From an uncultured Sphingobacteriaceae bacterium (GTDB taxonomy: Bacteria; Bacteroidota; Bacteroidia; Sphingobacteriales; Sphingobacteriaceae): a stretch of 64,000 bases of DNA. The stretch lies in contig CAMLLO010000012.1 of the NCBI GenBank assembly GCA_946480915.1, positions 1 to 64,000 of the forward strand, read 5' to 3'. The notes under the pieces are model-generated. The model saw nothing but the letters and a program-made list of their open reading frames with translations, made no database searches and was not told the DNA's origin. Both the position numbers and the translations under genes were made by a program. Of this stretch, positions 55,529-64,000 are shown piece after piece (positions within the stretch are counted from its first letter, which is position 1; each line of letters opens with the position of its first letter).

Positions 55529-56211
55529 ACAGTTGCTTCCTTAATTAGCAACTTTTCGATATCCTCAAAAATGCTCATAAAGTCTGTCTGTAAAATTTCC
55601 TGATATTCAATTAAGACCTCTGTAAGTTGCCTTTTTTGCATTTCATCAAATGGATGATCCCAGATTCGCATACAAATGCCATGGATGGCATGAACAAGTT
55701 TATTTGGATGGATGTAGGTGTTCAGATATTTATCGCCTATAAAATTATTCAGAAAATGAAAAAAAGGTTCTTGTTCCAGGATATCGTTCATTTTAAGGAA
55801 ACGGGTTAGCGCTTCCTTATTTGTGTTTTCCAGGTGAGTATAAAAGTTAGAGGTATTTAGGAGCTTATTATTCAGCAGGAGGCTGTCGAGTATTAATTCA
55901 AGCGCAATGTGGGCTATAAAGAATGGACGGGCTGGCGCAGTTTTCAAAAAAGGAAAAATTCTCGTTCGGATTTCTTGTGTATGTTTAAGAAAGAACGCAG
56001 AGCAATGGAAATATTTGTCAACCAGGATATGTCGCTTCCATCCCCAATAGATATTCTGAACTTCTGAGTCTATATAAAGACCTTCATTTTTTTCCGGTCG
56101 GATATTCCAGTCTTTATCCGCATTTTTTAAAAGATCAGGCAAAACGATTCCAATCACCTGATGAGGATCGGGCGTATATCTGTCAAAATAGAAATGCGAC
56201 AAAAAATTCAT
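55525..56211 (-). CDS. ACP phosphodiesterase family (AcpH/DUF479) protein
   Basis: A 228-residue helical protein starting MNFLSHFYFDRYTPDPHQVI, the N-terminus characteristic of the AcpH family, an HD-like phosphodiesterase group that removes phosphopantetheine from acyl carrier protein. The HILVDKYFHCSAFF and HIALELILDSLLLN segments carry candidate metal ligands. Specificity for ACP is a family-level inference. It is convergent with the RAYT gene. Confidence 0.8.
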   Translation of the reverse strand: MNFLSHFYFDRYTPDPHQVIGIVLPDLLKNADKDWNIRPEKNEGLYIDSEVQNIYWGWKRHILVDKYFHCSAFFLKHTQEIRTRIFPFLKTAPARPFFIAHIALELILDSLLLNNKLLNTSNFYTHLENTNKEALTRFLKMNDILEQEPFFHFLNNFIGDKYLNTYIHPNKLVHAIHGICMRIWDHPFDEMQKRQLTEVLIEYQEILQTDFMSIFEDIEKLLIKEATV

Positions 56212-56271
56212 AAGCTCTCCTGTTTATCCCTTATCAAGAGCGAGAATGTTTGTTTTATACAAAGTACGCAA

Positions 56272-56844
56272 TTAGATCAGATTTTGGATGATCGCATGCT
56301 GAAGGAGCAAAATTGTTTTTACATCATGGATCTTTCCGGTTAGTAATAACTCTTTCGCTTCGGCAGCAGGCATTTCAATTAATTCGATGTCTTCGCCTTC
56401 ATGTTCGTTTCCGCCCCCTTCTCCAACCTTCATTTCCGGAGAATACTTCCCTGTAAAAAAATATACATATTCAGTCACAGACGCAGGTGTCATAAAACCG
56501 TGTGCTATTTGTTTTATCTCAGAGATTCGATAACCTGTTTCTTCCTCAACTTCACGCACTATGGCGTGCTCGGGCAGCTCTCCTTCATCAATTATTCCGG
56601 CGCAAGCCTCCAGTAATAAATCTTTTTCTCGTCTCAGATGCACAGGAAGTCGAAATTGCCGGGTTAATAAAACTGTTTTCCTTTCGGGGTCGATCAATAA
56701 AATTGTCGCGCCTTCCGGACGGAAATAAACCTCCCGTTCCTGAGTCTCAGTTTTACCGTTTTGTGTCTTCCGAAACTTAATCCATTCAAGACGATAGGCT
56801 CGGTCGGCAAGTATATCTTTTTGTAAAATTTCAACTTCTTGCAT
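56272..56844 (-). CDS. Nudix hydrolase, NudK/GDP-mannose pyrophosphatase-like
   Basis: A 190-residue Nudix protein. The box is GIIDEGELPEHAIVREVEEE plus TGY, matching Gx5Ex7REUxEExGU exactly, at about 88-110. Long N-terminal strands with REVYFRPEGATILLIDPERK resemble NudK, which cleaves GDP-mannose-type nucleotide sugars; ADP-ribose is another possible substrate. It sits near glycosyltransferase genes but is divergent from tyrS. Confidence 0.85.
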   Translation of the reverse strand: MQEVEILQKDILADRAYRLEWIKFRKTQNGKTETQEREVYFRPEGATILLIDPERKTVLLTRQFRLPVHLRREKDLLLEACAGIIDEGELPEHAIVREVEEETGYRISEIKQIAHGFMTPASVTEYVYFFTGKYSPEMKVGEGGGNEHEGEDIELIEMPAAEAKELLLTGKIHDVKTILLLQHAIIQNLI

Positions 56845-56895
56845 ATGTAACTAACATCCCTTTTGCAAAGGCAGTTTTTAATTTCTCAATTCTTA

Positions 56896-56903
56896 TATCT
56901 TTG
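56896..56903 (+). promoter_or_regulatory. -7 element of the tyrS promoter
   Basis: TATCTTTG matches TAnnTTTG and lies 18 bases before the tyrS ATG. No convincing -33 element at the usual spacing. Confidence 0.5.
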
Positions 56904-56921
56904 CGCAATTAAACGAAACAC

Positions 56922-58205
56922 ATGAACTTTGTTGAAGAACTACGCTGGAGAGGCATGCTGCATGATATTATGCCGGGAACTGAAGAAGAATTGAATAAAG
57001 GTATGACCTCTGGTTATATCGGTTTCGATCCTACTGCCGATTCACTTCACGTGGGGCATCTAACACAAATAATGACTTTGATCCACTTCCAGCGGGCCGG
57101 ACATAAACCTTACGCGTTAGTAGGTGGTGCCACCGGCATGGTTGGTGATCCGTCAGGGAAATCTGCAGAGCGCAATTTGCTTTCCGAGGATGTGTTGACA
57201 CATAATGTTAATTGCTTAGAAAGCCAGCTAAGAAAGTTTCTGGACTTTAACAGCGGAGCCAACAGTGCCGAAATGGTGAATAATTACGATTGGTTTCAGA
57301 ATTTCTCGTTTCTGGATTTCATCCGCGATGTAGGGAAGCATCTTACCGTAAATTACATGATGGCCAAAGATTCTGTAAGGAAGAGGCTTGAAGGTGAAAC
57401 AGGAATGTCGTTTACCGAATTTAGCTACCAGTTAGTGCAGGGCTACGATTTTTATTGGCTTTGGAAAAATAAAAAATGTCTGGTGCAAATGGGTGGTTCA
57501 GACCAGTGGGGTAATATTGTTACCGGAACGGAGTTGATTCGACGTAAAGATGCGGGTACTGCTTTTGCGATAACCACTCAGCTGATTAAAAAAGCTGATG
57601 GCACTAAGTTTGGAAAAACAGAGAGCGGTGCGATCTGGCTGGATAGTAAAAAGACCTCGCCATATAAATTTTACCAGTTTTGGCTGAATACTACAGATTT
57701 GGATGCAAAAAGCTGGATCCGTATTTTCTCGCTGAAGGGAAAAGAAGAAATTGAGGCATTGGAAATTGAGCATGATGCTGCTCCGCATTTACGCACTTTA
57801 CAGAAAGCTTTAGCCGAGGAGATCACTATCAGAACCCATTCTGAAGAGGCGCTTCAAACAGCTTTAAAAACTTCGGAGTTTTTATTCGGTACAGGTTCTG
57901 TTGATTTTCTTAACCAATTGAATGATGAGGAGGTTTTAGACGTGTTTGAAGGGGTGCCGCAATTCAAAATTTCGAAAACTGAACTGAGCGCAGGTTTAAA
58001 TATAACCGATCTTCTTGCAGAAAAATCTCAGGTTTTTGCATCCAAAGGTGAAGCTAAGAAAATGATTTTAGGGGGTGGGGTTTCATTAAACCGTGAAAAA
58101 CTTGCCGATCCTGCTGTTGTTGTTAATTCAAGTCAGTTAGTCAAAGGCAAGTATATAATCGCTCAAAAGGGGAAAAAGAATTATTTCTTATTGATTGCTG
58201 AGTAA
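56922..58205 (+). CDS. tyrS: Tyrosyl-tRNA synthetase
   Basis: A 427-residue class I aminoacyl-tRNA synthetase. HVGH is at 43-46 (the HIGH motif), the tyrosine pocket GGSDQWGNI near 191, KFGKT at 229-233 (the KMSKS motif), and an S4 RNA-binding domain at the C-terminus (about 360-427). It charges tRNA-Tyr. Monocistronic. Confidence 0.97.
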   Translation: MNFVEELRWRGMLHDIMPGTEEELNKGMTSGYIGFDPTADSLHVGHLTQIMTLIHFQRAGHKPYALVGGATGMVGDPSGKSAERNLLSEDVLTHNVNCLESQLRKFLDFNSGANSAEMVNNYDWFQNFSFLDFIRDVGKHLTVNYMMAKDSVRKRLEGETGMSFTEFSYQLVQGYDFYWLWKNKKCLVQMGGSDQWGNIVTGTELIRRKDAGTAFAITTQLIKKADGTKFGKTESGAIWLDSKKTSPYKFYQFWLNTTDLDAKSWIRIFSLKGKEEIEALEIEHDAAPHLRTLQKALAEEITIRTHSEEALQTALKTSEFLFGTGSVDFLNQLNDEEVLDVFEGVPQFKISKTELSAGLNITDLLAEKSQVFASKGEAKKMILGGGVSLNREKLADPAVVVNSSQLVKGKYIIAQKGKKNYFLLIAE

Positions 58206-58248
58206 TTGAAGGCGGGCTATTATTTAGGTGAGTAATTAAGCCAGCATT

Positions 58249-59178
58249 TTATGTCAGATTTGTCTCTCTTATAATATATTCGGGCCGTTGTTTCGACTGC
58301 ATGAACAGTTTGCCGAGATATAATCCAATAACCCCAAGAATCAGGAGCTGTAATCCTCCAAAAAAAGAAATAGTTACGATCAGGGAAGCCCAGCCAGAAA
58401 TAGCATTCCCGCTGTAATAGCTGTATAAAGCATAAGGGACGTATAGAATTGATAAGCCGGAGATAAACAAGCCAAGGTAAATAGCCAGATGTAGAGGTTT
58501 TACGCTAAAGCTGGTTAATCCCGAAGATGCAAGTTTAATCATCTTTTTTAGAGAATACTTTGTGTCGCCGTGTAAACGGATACTATGGTCGTATTCTATA
58601 ACGGTTTTTCGGAAGCCCATCCATGAGATCAATCCTCTAAAAAAGATGTCCTTTTCGGTGAGGTCTTTAATGACGTTCACCAATTTTCTATCGATAAGCC
58701 TGAAGTCAGGAGAGTTAGGTTCAATAGAAATATTGGTGAGGAAACTCATTATTTTATAAAATAATCGGGATGTATTTTCTTTAAAGGCTCCCGCGTTCTG
58801 GGTTGCATCCCTACGTTTACAAATCACAACCTCGTAGCCTTCTTCCCATTTTTGAACCAATTCTTTCACTACCTCGGGTGGGTTTTGGAGATCCGCATCC
58901 ATGCAAATTACTGCCTCCCCGGTCGCGTAATCATACCCCGCACGTAAGGCATTTTGTTGCCCGAAGTTCCTGGAAAAATCGATGAAATAGAAATTCGGAT
59001 ACTGTTGAGATAGGAGTTTTAAAACCTCAAGGCTCCCATCTTTGCTTCCATCGTTAATGAAAATAAGTTCAAGTATATAGGGTGAGTTCTCAAATAGAGA
59101 ATAAAGTCTTTCTGTTACCACAGGAAGGTTCGGCTCTTCGTTAAAGGCGGGAATTATTATTGAGATTGTCTTATGCAT
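58249..59178 (-). CDS. Family 2 glycosyltransferase (DPM1/GtrB/ArnC-like)
   Basis: A 309-residue protein with an N-terminal GT2 catalytic domain (SIIIPAFNEEPNLPVV near 5, FINDGSKDGSLEVL, and CMDADLQNPPEVV with the metal-binding DxD-type acids) and two C-terminal membrane helices (about 225-290). This form moves a sugar from a nucleotide donor to polyprenyl phosphate. ATG 59178 is preferred; it overlaps the upstream gene by eight bases. The GT87-like neighbour could use the lipid-linked sugar product. Confidence 0.9.
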   Translation of the reverse strand: MHKTISIIIPAFNEEPNLPVVTERLYSLFENSPYILELIFINDGSKDGSLEVLKLLSQQYPNFYFIDFSRNFGQQNALRAGYDYATGEAVICMDADLQNPPEVVKELVQKWEEGYEVVICKRRDATQNAGAFKENTSRLFYKIMSFLTNISIEPNSPDFRLIDRKLVNVIKDLTEKDIFFRGLISWMGFRKTVIEYDHSIRLHGDTKYSLKKMIKLASSGLTSFSVKPLHLAIYLGLFISGLSILYVPYALYSYYSGNAISGWASLIVTISFFGGLQLLILGVIGLYLGKLFMQSKQRPEYIIRETNLT

Positions 59179-60322
59179 TGATTTCAGCCCTGTGTTTTTC
59201 AAAATAGCTTTCGCGAAGAATTTCTAACCAGATTAAAAAACAAGGTAGAGCTTTAAGCTTGTATTCGCGAACAAATGTCCGGCCATCAGGTGGGAATAAA
59301 TCTGACGGTGAAAAACTGGTAAGTATGATTGCAAATGCCAATAAAAAATGATCCCAATAATTCTTGTTTTCTTTCGTTACGTACCAAATTGCAACTCCCG
59401 GAAACGCGATAATATAGGTGGCGGATTCAGAACCGGTTGAAAATAATACCGTGAAAAGTAATACCGAGGATAATAGCAAAAATTGAAAGCGGATATCATC
59501 AAATCGTTTAAAATTTACTATAACCTGCCCAAGCATCAATATTAACCCACATAGTAAAATACTCCTGGTAGAAATGTCTGCGCTTATGTTTTTTTGGATG
59601 AGTCCTATTGCAGAGATGTTCTGCATAATTGACCCCAGGTTTAGATTGTTTTTAGTGCTTAACGATACATACCAATCATGGTAGCCCTGTATTTGAAAAG
59701 GAACCGAGGAAATTAGCGCTGGTAAAAATGCCAAAAGGGCTGTAAATACAACAAAGGAGACGATGTATTTTAACTTATTTTTGGCAAAAAGAATAAAAGC
59801 AAAGCCTACAATTCCATAAAGTTTTATTAAAAAGCCGATAGCAATTAACAAGCCTGATAGAATTTCTTTGTGCTTAATAGCAAAGGCAAAGGTGAGTATG
59901 ATCAGTGCTGCGATAAAAGCATTACTCTGAAGATTAAACAACGAGGTCAGCAGTTCATGTGAAAGAATTAGTAGGATCAGATTTTGATGTGTTTCCGAAA
60001 CCGGCAGTTTTCTTACGGCAAAATATAGGGCCAGCGACACAAATAAAGCCCATAATAGGATTCCAAGAAAATCTGGTAAAAGTGCAAAAGGAGCAAATAT
60101 TAAGGCGAAAAAAGGACCGTAGTGATTGGAATCGAAGAAAAACTGAGGTTGTTCCTGAAACAGGCCTTCGCCGTGGATAGTATTAATGAAAGTATATTTA
60201 AAAATTAAATAGTTGTTAAAACTACCTTTAAGGTATTGCTTTAATGCTGCTACGAATGGTAAAACAATATAAAGAACAAGCAGTAGCTTACTGGAATTTT
60301 TTTTAATGAATTTGAGCATCAT
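59171..60322 (-). CDS. Polytopic GT87/DUF2029-like glycosyltransferase
   Basis: A 383-residue membrane protein with about ten hydrophobic helices and the GT-C-type luminal loop after the first helix (FNNYLIFKYTFINTIHGEGL, then YGPFFALIFAPFALLPDFLG). Such proteins use polyprenyl-phosphate sugars outside the membrane. It is followed directly by the GT2 gene that could make that donor. The glycan target is unknown. Confidence 0.82.
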   Translation of the reverse strand: MMLKFIKKNSSKLLLVLYIVLPFVAALKQYLKGSFNNYLIFKYTFINTIHGEGLFQEQPQFFFDSNHYGPFFALIFAPFALLPDFLGILLWALFVSLALYFAVRKLPVSETHQNLILLILSHELLTSLFNLQSNAFIAALIILTFAFAIKHKEILSGLLIAIGFLIKLYGIVGFAFILFAKNKLKYIVSFVVFTALLAFLPALISSVPFQIQGYHDWYVSLSTKNNLNLGSIMQNISAIGLIQKNISADISTRSILLCGLILMLGQVIVNFKRFDDIRFQFLLLSSVLLFTVLFSTGSESATYIIAFPGVAIWYVTKENKNYWDHFLLAFAIILTSFSPSDLFPPDGRTFVREYKLKALPCFLIWLEILRESYFEKHRAEINA

Positions 60323-60377
60323 TGTTTATGAAAGGCTGAAATTATGAAAAATCAAAAGCTCAACGAAATATTAAGCA

Positions 60378-61370
60378 TTATTGAACTAAAAGATTGCAGC
60401 CGCGGATATCGCTATTGTCAAAGCGGCCAAGTATTTCAAAGCTTCCATCAGCATATTTTTTACCCAGGTCCTGACTTGAAAGAAATGAACAGGAGTGGAG
60501 GTTGGCTAAATCAATGATATTGATGCCGCCAGTTTTTTCGGCTTCTAGTATGGAGAAAGGATCGTTTGTATCTCTGATAAAAACTTGCATCCATGGAGGA
60601 CAACTAAACTTTCCTTCACTTTTCGAATAGCCTTGAGATAGAAGTTCTGTCATTCCGTATTCGGAATGTATCTCTTTAACCCCAAAGCCGGCGCAAAGTA
60701 TTTTATGCAATTCTTCCCTGATCATTTCTTTGCGTTTACCCTTCATTCCGCCGGTTTCCATTACAGTCAAGTCGGGAAAATTTATTGTGTATGCTTCAAT
60801 AAAATCAAGCAAAGCATAAGTCACTCCCATCAAAATGGTTTTTTTTTCTTGTGCCTTGAGGCGAAGTAAAACTGAATAGAGCTCATCATGATTGTAAAGA
60901 AAATAGCCACTATCTGTATTCTTACTGATTTTTATCAGATCATCAACCATATAAATCAATGAAGATCCATCACGTTCCTGATAGGAAGGTAGCAGGGCAA
61001 GTAAGGTGTATTCGCTTATATCACCATAGAAATATTCAAAGCCTTTTCTAAAACTTTCCACGTAAACTGAAATATCTTTTACCGGATGTTTACTTTGTAT
61101 GGCACCTGTAGTACCCGAACTTGAAAAGACAATCTCAGGAACTTCGGTTCCGCATTGAATGGTGTGCGATTTAAATAGCTCGATAGGTAAAAAAGGAATT
61201 GTCTTAATGTCTGTTACCGAACTGATATCTACGCCTAAAGCCCTTACGAATTCTGAATATATTTCGTTTTCAACAGACTGGTAGCGAAAAATATCCAAAG
61301 CCAGGTTTGTGAAGTCTTTTTCGGATTGGATATTGAAGATTTTTTTCGGATCAATGCTTGTCACGTTCAA
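60378..61370 (-). CDS. LuxE-like acyl-activating protein
   Basis: A 330-residue protein of the LuxE/acyl-protein-synthetase branch of the adenylate-forming superfamily. Visible are the phosphate-binding loop IVFSSSGTTGAIQSKH near 83-98, an ETGGMKGKRKEMIREEL segment near 205, and the SEYGMTELLSQGYS motif near 238. LuxE activates fatty acids for transfer to a reductase; no luxC/luxD partners are present, so the acyl acceptor is unknown. The start is TTG 61370: the frame reaches a stop at 61404 with no ATG. Confidence 0.85.
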   Translation of the reverse strand: MNVTSIDPKKIFNIQSEKDFTNLALDIFRYQSVENEIYSEFVRALGVDISSVTDIKTIPFLPIELFKSHTIQCGTEVPEIVFSSSGTTGAIQSKHPVKDISVYVESFRKGFEYFYGDISEYTLLALLPSYQERDGSSLIYMVDDLIKISKNTDSGYFLYNHDELYSVLLRLKAQEKKTILMGVTYALLDFIEAYTINFPDLTVMETGGMKGKRKEMIREELHKILCAGFGVKEIHSEYGMTELLSQGYSKSEGKFSCPPWMQVFIRDTNDPFSILEAEKTGGINIIDLANLHSCSFLSSQDLGKKYADGSFEILGRFDNSDIRGCNLLVQ

Positions 61371-61395
61371 AGATAAGAATGATTCGCTCGTGCTG

Positions 61396-61746
61396 CTATC
61401 TTTTTATGAAAGCCTTGCGGACATAAAATCCGGACAGAGCTGCAAACCCTGCTGCCAGTCCGCCAATCACAGCAGTGATCAGTAAAACAAATAGCCATGT
61501 AAAGGGCCAGTCTGGCAACATCAGCATTTGTCCCACACGGTTGGCTAATATGTTTTCGTTCGGCAGACTCTTCCAACAGCTCATCATGAACCACAAAAGA
61601 AATATTGCAGTAAAGCCACCTTTAAAGGCATGGGCTCCACTTTTACTTTGCCATGCCGCAATGGCGAATGCAAGCACTCCGATTATCCACCAGGGCAGAA
61701 AGAGTTGCAAAATCAGTGCGAGAAAAAAAATTGGTAATACTAACAT
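61396..61746 (-). CDS. Small multi-pass membrane protein, 116 residues
   Basis: A hydrophobic protein with about four transmembrane helices (FFLALILQLFLPWWIIGVLA at the start; WLFVLLITAVIGGLAAGFAA near the end). Family not recognised. It lies 29 bases behind the penicillin acylase gene and 25 bases ahead of the LuxE-like gene, so the three form one transcript. Confidence 0.7.
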   Translation of the reverse strand: MLVLPIFFLALILQLFLPWWIIGVLAFAIAAWQSKSGAHAFKGGFTAIFLLWFMMSCWKSLPNENILANRVGQMLMLPDWPFTWLFVLLITAVIGGLAAGFAALSGFYVRKAFIKR

Positions 61747-61775
61747 GTATCTTAATCTGAAAATTCAAACGTTTT

Positions 61776-64000
61776 TTATTTACGGTTAAGCGTTAGACGG
61801 TTCTTTATTCGCTTACTTTTTTCACCGGTTGTTTTTAAGAACAGAAGTTCATTCAGTTTTCCGTTTGTCCATGTGTCGATCATATCATCATAAAAAACAC
61901 TTCCGGGATTGCCAGATTGCCCACCTGGAAAAACGCCATATCCTTTTGTTTCTTTACCCAATGCCACAACCATGCGCCATGAGGGGCCGTGACTTTCGTT
62001 CAAGGCATTGATTGAAGTTTTAGAGCCACCGGTTTTTAATAATCCTGAGCCAAAGCCGGCGATTTTTGCCAAATGAGGAACATTGCTGTGTTTTACATTT
62101 GCCCATTGCCAATTTCTTCCCAGAGCGCCAAATTTTCGTTGTAAACTGTCTACCGTGAACTTAAAGGCATTATTTACTATGTCGACACGAGTTTCTTTTT
62201 TGTTCGGGGTAGTTATATTGTCGAACCATTTTGCATCGGGTTCTTCCAAAAATAAGTGAACTGTTCTGTCGCGATTAGGAAACCGCATGGGCGAGCCAGA
62301 GTTGGTAAATTCATCTGCCCATATTTTATTATAAACATCTTTTTGCCAGATCTCAAAAATACTGGCACCAATTTCATTCGCGTCAAAATTATATTTCCAT
62401 TTCTGGACGCTGTTAAAAGCCTCCCTTTCACTTGCGTTAAGTTTTTCTAATCTTACCAGCTTAAGCATGGTGGGTAAAACATCTTTTGCAAGGTTGCTGT
62501 AATTATCGGCTTGTAGTTTTACCATATCGTTTACGGTAATCTTATTCATCTTCAATAACACAGTGTTAATTCTGTTTCCGCGTTCATAACCTGCAAATTC
62601 CCAGTTCAAATAATAGGGATATGATTTATCTGCAAGGTTCTGATTTGCCGAACTTACAAACCCTCTCGCCGGATTTTTAATAACAGGATTTTGTTCAAAG
62701 GGAATTCTCGTTTTCCAGTCATCCGCAGCATTTGTTCCATCCAAAAGAAATTTTCCATGGCCCTGGCCTTTTTTAGGGAAATATCCACCCGCGGTTAATG
62801 CGATGTCTCCATCAACACTTGCAAAGGCAAAATTTTGAGCCGGCGCAATATAATAGCGCAAAGCATTCCGGTAATCGTCATAATTGGCAGCCCGGTTTAA
62901 ATAATAAAAGGTTGCAATATCTACCGATGGGTCGTGGGCAATCCAACGAAGTGCATAGCCTTCAGGAACATTATTTGCTTTAGCAAAATCAGGCTTTTTT
63001 AAATAAACCACTGGTCCGTGATGGGTATATAGAACGGTGTCGAGTACCGTTTTTTCTCCTCGCACCCTTATTTTTTCAACCCGCGTCTTTAGAGGCTTCC
63101 ATTGTTTATTGTGCCAATAATATTTGTGTTGACCGTCTTTAAACTTTATTTGATACCAGTCCAGCACATCCGTTCCCGAATTAGTTACTCCCCATGCTGT
63201 CTTTTGGTTAAAGCCAATTATTATACCCGGAGCTCCTGGTATTGAAACCCCATATACATTTATTCCGGGTCCGTTTAACTGTGTTTGATACCAGATCGCC
63301 GGGAGTGTTAAATTTAAATGCGGATCGTTTGCGAGTATCGGATAGCCGCTAGCGGTTTTACTTCCGGAAACAGCCCAGTTGTTACTGCCGATTCCCTCGT
63401 CCCGTTGACGAGTACGAATCGTGGTGGGTTTGGCTAAGATGCCCGACGGAACTGGAGGAGCTAAATCCTGAAAATTCCATTTTGTTCCTCTCGGGATGAT
63501 TGGTTCATCTTTAAAAGGATAATCCGGAAATAGATCATCCATTGTTTCCTTGCCAAATTTTCTCAGGGCATTGCTCATATAGAACTCATCAGAGCCTCCG
63601 GCAAGGGTAGCCGACATTAATTTCAATAAAAGCCCCGTATTCAATACTGTCCATTTCTCTGGTTTATAATCCAGTATTTTGAATTCTATTGGGTAATCTT
63701 CAGGCTTTAAGTCTGCTATGTAAGCATTTATTCCGTCTGCATATGCCTGTGTCATGGCTTTTATTAGCGGATACTTGTCCATTTCCTTAACCATGTTTTC
63801 GGCACCATAACCCATGCCTAAACGTCGCTGATACCTGTCGAGTTCTAAAGCTTTTTCACCTATAACCTCCGAAAGCCTTCCGGCAGCAAAACGAGTTTGG
63901 AAGTCAAGTTGCCACAAACGGTCTTTGGCAGTTATATAACCTTGAGCAAAATATAGATCATACTCATTATCTGCAAAAATATGAGGAATGCTGTGCTCAT
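61776..64000 (-). CDS. Penicillin acylase family (Ntn-hydrolase) protein, 5'-truncated
   Basis: The frame is open to the right edge, reading ...IPHIFADNEYDLYFAQGYIT before DRLWQLDFQTR, the conserved N-terminal part of the A chain. The start is therefore outside the window and about 740 codons are visible. The B chain begins at the autocatalytic Ser in GSNNWAVSGSKTASG (near 63385), followed by NDPHLNL. Members are exported, self-cleaving amidases that act on N-acyl compounds such as acyl-homoserine lactones, acyl-amino acids or beta-lactam side chains; the natural substrate here is unknown. It heads a minus-strand operon. Confidence 0.92.
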   Translation of the reverse strand, partial: EHSIPHIFADNEYDLYFAQGYITAKDRLWQLDFQTRFAAGRLSEVIGEKALELDRYQRRLGMGYGAENMVKEMDKYPLIKAMTQAYADGINAYIADLKPEDYPIEFKILDYKPEKWTVLNTGLLLKLMSATLAGGSDEFYMSNALRKFGKETMDDLFPDYPFKDEPIIPRGTKWNFQDLAPPVPSGILAKPTTIRTRQRDEGIGSNNWAVSGSKTASGYPILANDPHLNLTLPAIWYQTQLNGPGINVYGVSIPGAPGIIIGFNQKTAWGVTNSGTDVLDWYQIKFKDGQHKYYWHNKQWKPLKTRVEKIRVRGEKTVLDTVLYTHHGPVVYLKKPDFAKANNVPEGYALRWIAHDPSVDIATFYYLNRAANYDDYRNALRYYIAPAQNFAFASVDGDIALTAGGYFPKKGQGHGKFLLDGTNAADDWKTRIPFEQNPVIKNPARGFVSSANQNLADKSYPYYLNWEFAGYERGNRINTVLLKMNKITVNDMVKLQADNYSNLAKDVLPTMLKLVRLEKLNASEREAFNSVQKWKYNFDANEIGASIFEIWQKDVYNKIWADEFTNSGSPMRFPNRDRTVHLFLEEPDAKWFDNITTPNKKETRVDIVNNAFKFTVDSLQRKFGALGRNWQWANVKHSNVPHLAKIAGFGSGLLKTGGSKTSINALNESHGPSWRMVVALGKETKGYGVFPGGQSGNPGSVFYDDMIDTWTNGKLNELLFLKTTGEKSKRIKNRLTLNRK

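Overview
The window reads as chromosome of a Bacteroidota bacterium, most likely Sphingobacteriaceae (Pedobacter/Mucilaginibacter-like). Grounds: SusC/SusD pairs behind an ECF sigma/FecR module, TAnnTTTG-type -7 promoter elements, frequent TTG/GTG starts, a Bacteroidota-type dcw cluster (mraZ to ftsZ with a PASTA-tailed PBP and an FtsZ with a very long linker), an Hc1-type histone H1-like protein, and meso-DAP-type MurE. This is inference from gene content; no rRNA marker is present.

Layout. 1-2.5 kb: 3' part of a large MG2/plug-type surface protein that runs off the left edge. 2.8-16.1 kb: a trans-envelope signalling and uptake locus consisting of one ECF sigma factor, an intact FecR anti-sigma factor, SusC1/SusD1, then a second, diverged copy with a FecR cut down to its cytoplasmic domain, SusC2 and SusD2. 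Between the copies lie a vestigial SusD tail and a decayed ISL3-type transposase, which record a tandem duplication followed by erosion. 16.3-22.5 kb: a CPA2 antiporter, a lipoprotein, a fatty-acid-hydroxylase/sterol-desaturase-like enzyme coupled to a DUF2231-Rieske protein, very small membrane proteins, and a small helical periplasmic protein. 22.6-27.0 kb: pstSCAB-phoU behind a candidate Pho box. 27.1-30.1 kb: two small proteins, then gap and pgk.

30.2-46.9 kb: the dcw division and cell-wall cluster in order mraZ, rsmH, ftsL-like, ftsI, murE, (four-helix-bundle gene), mraY, murD, ftsW, murG, murC, ftsQ, ftsA, ftsZ. Several of its junctions are filled with an interspersed ATGTGC repeat family and T-rich TTTTGA repeats; one pair of repeats is inverted around the four-helix-bundle gene. 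47-51 kb: a frameshifted antitoxin relic, a two-domain hydrolase, an alpha-oxoamine synthase and the histone-like gene. 51-58 kb: dapA, ligA, a YhcH-type lipoprotein, a REP-associated tyrosine transposase with matching palindromes upstream of and inside its gene, AcpH-like, Nudix and tyrS. 58-64 kb: a minus-strand run of two glycosyltransferases, a LuxE-like acyl-activating protein, a small membrane protein and a penicillin acylase cut by the right edge.

Most interesting points: the eroded SusCD duplication with a stand-alone anti-sigma domain, the inverted-repeat-bounded four-helix-bundle insertion inside the essential dcw operon, the self-embedded palindrome of the RAYT gene, and the large two-tier palindrome between ftsA and ftsZ. 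No tRNA, rRNA or CRISPR array was recognised.
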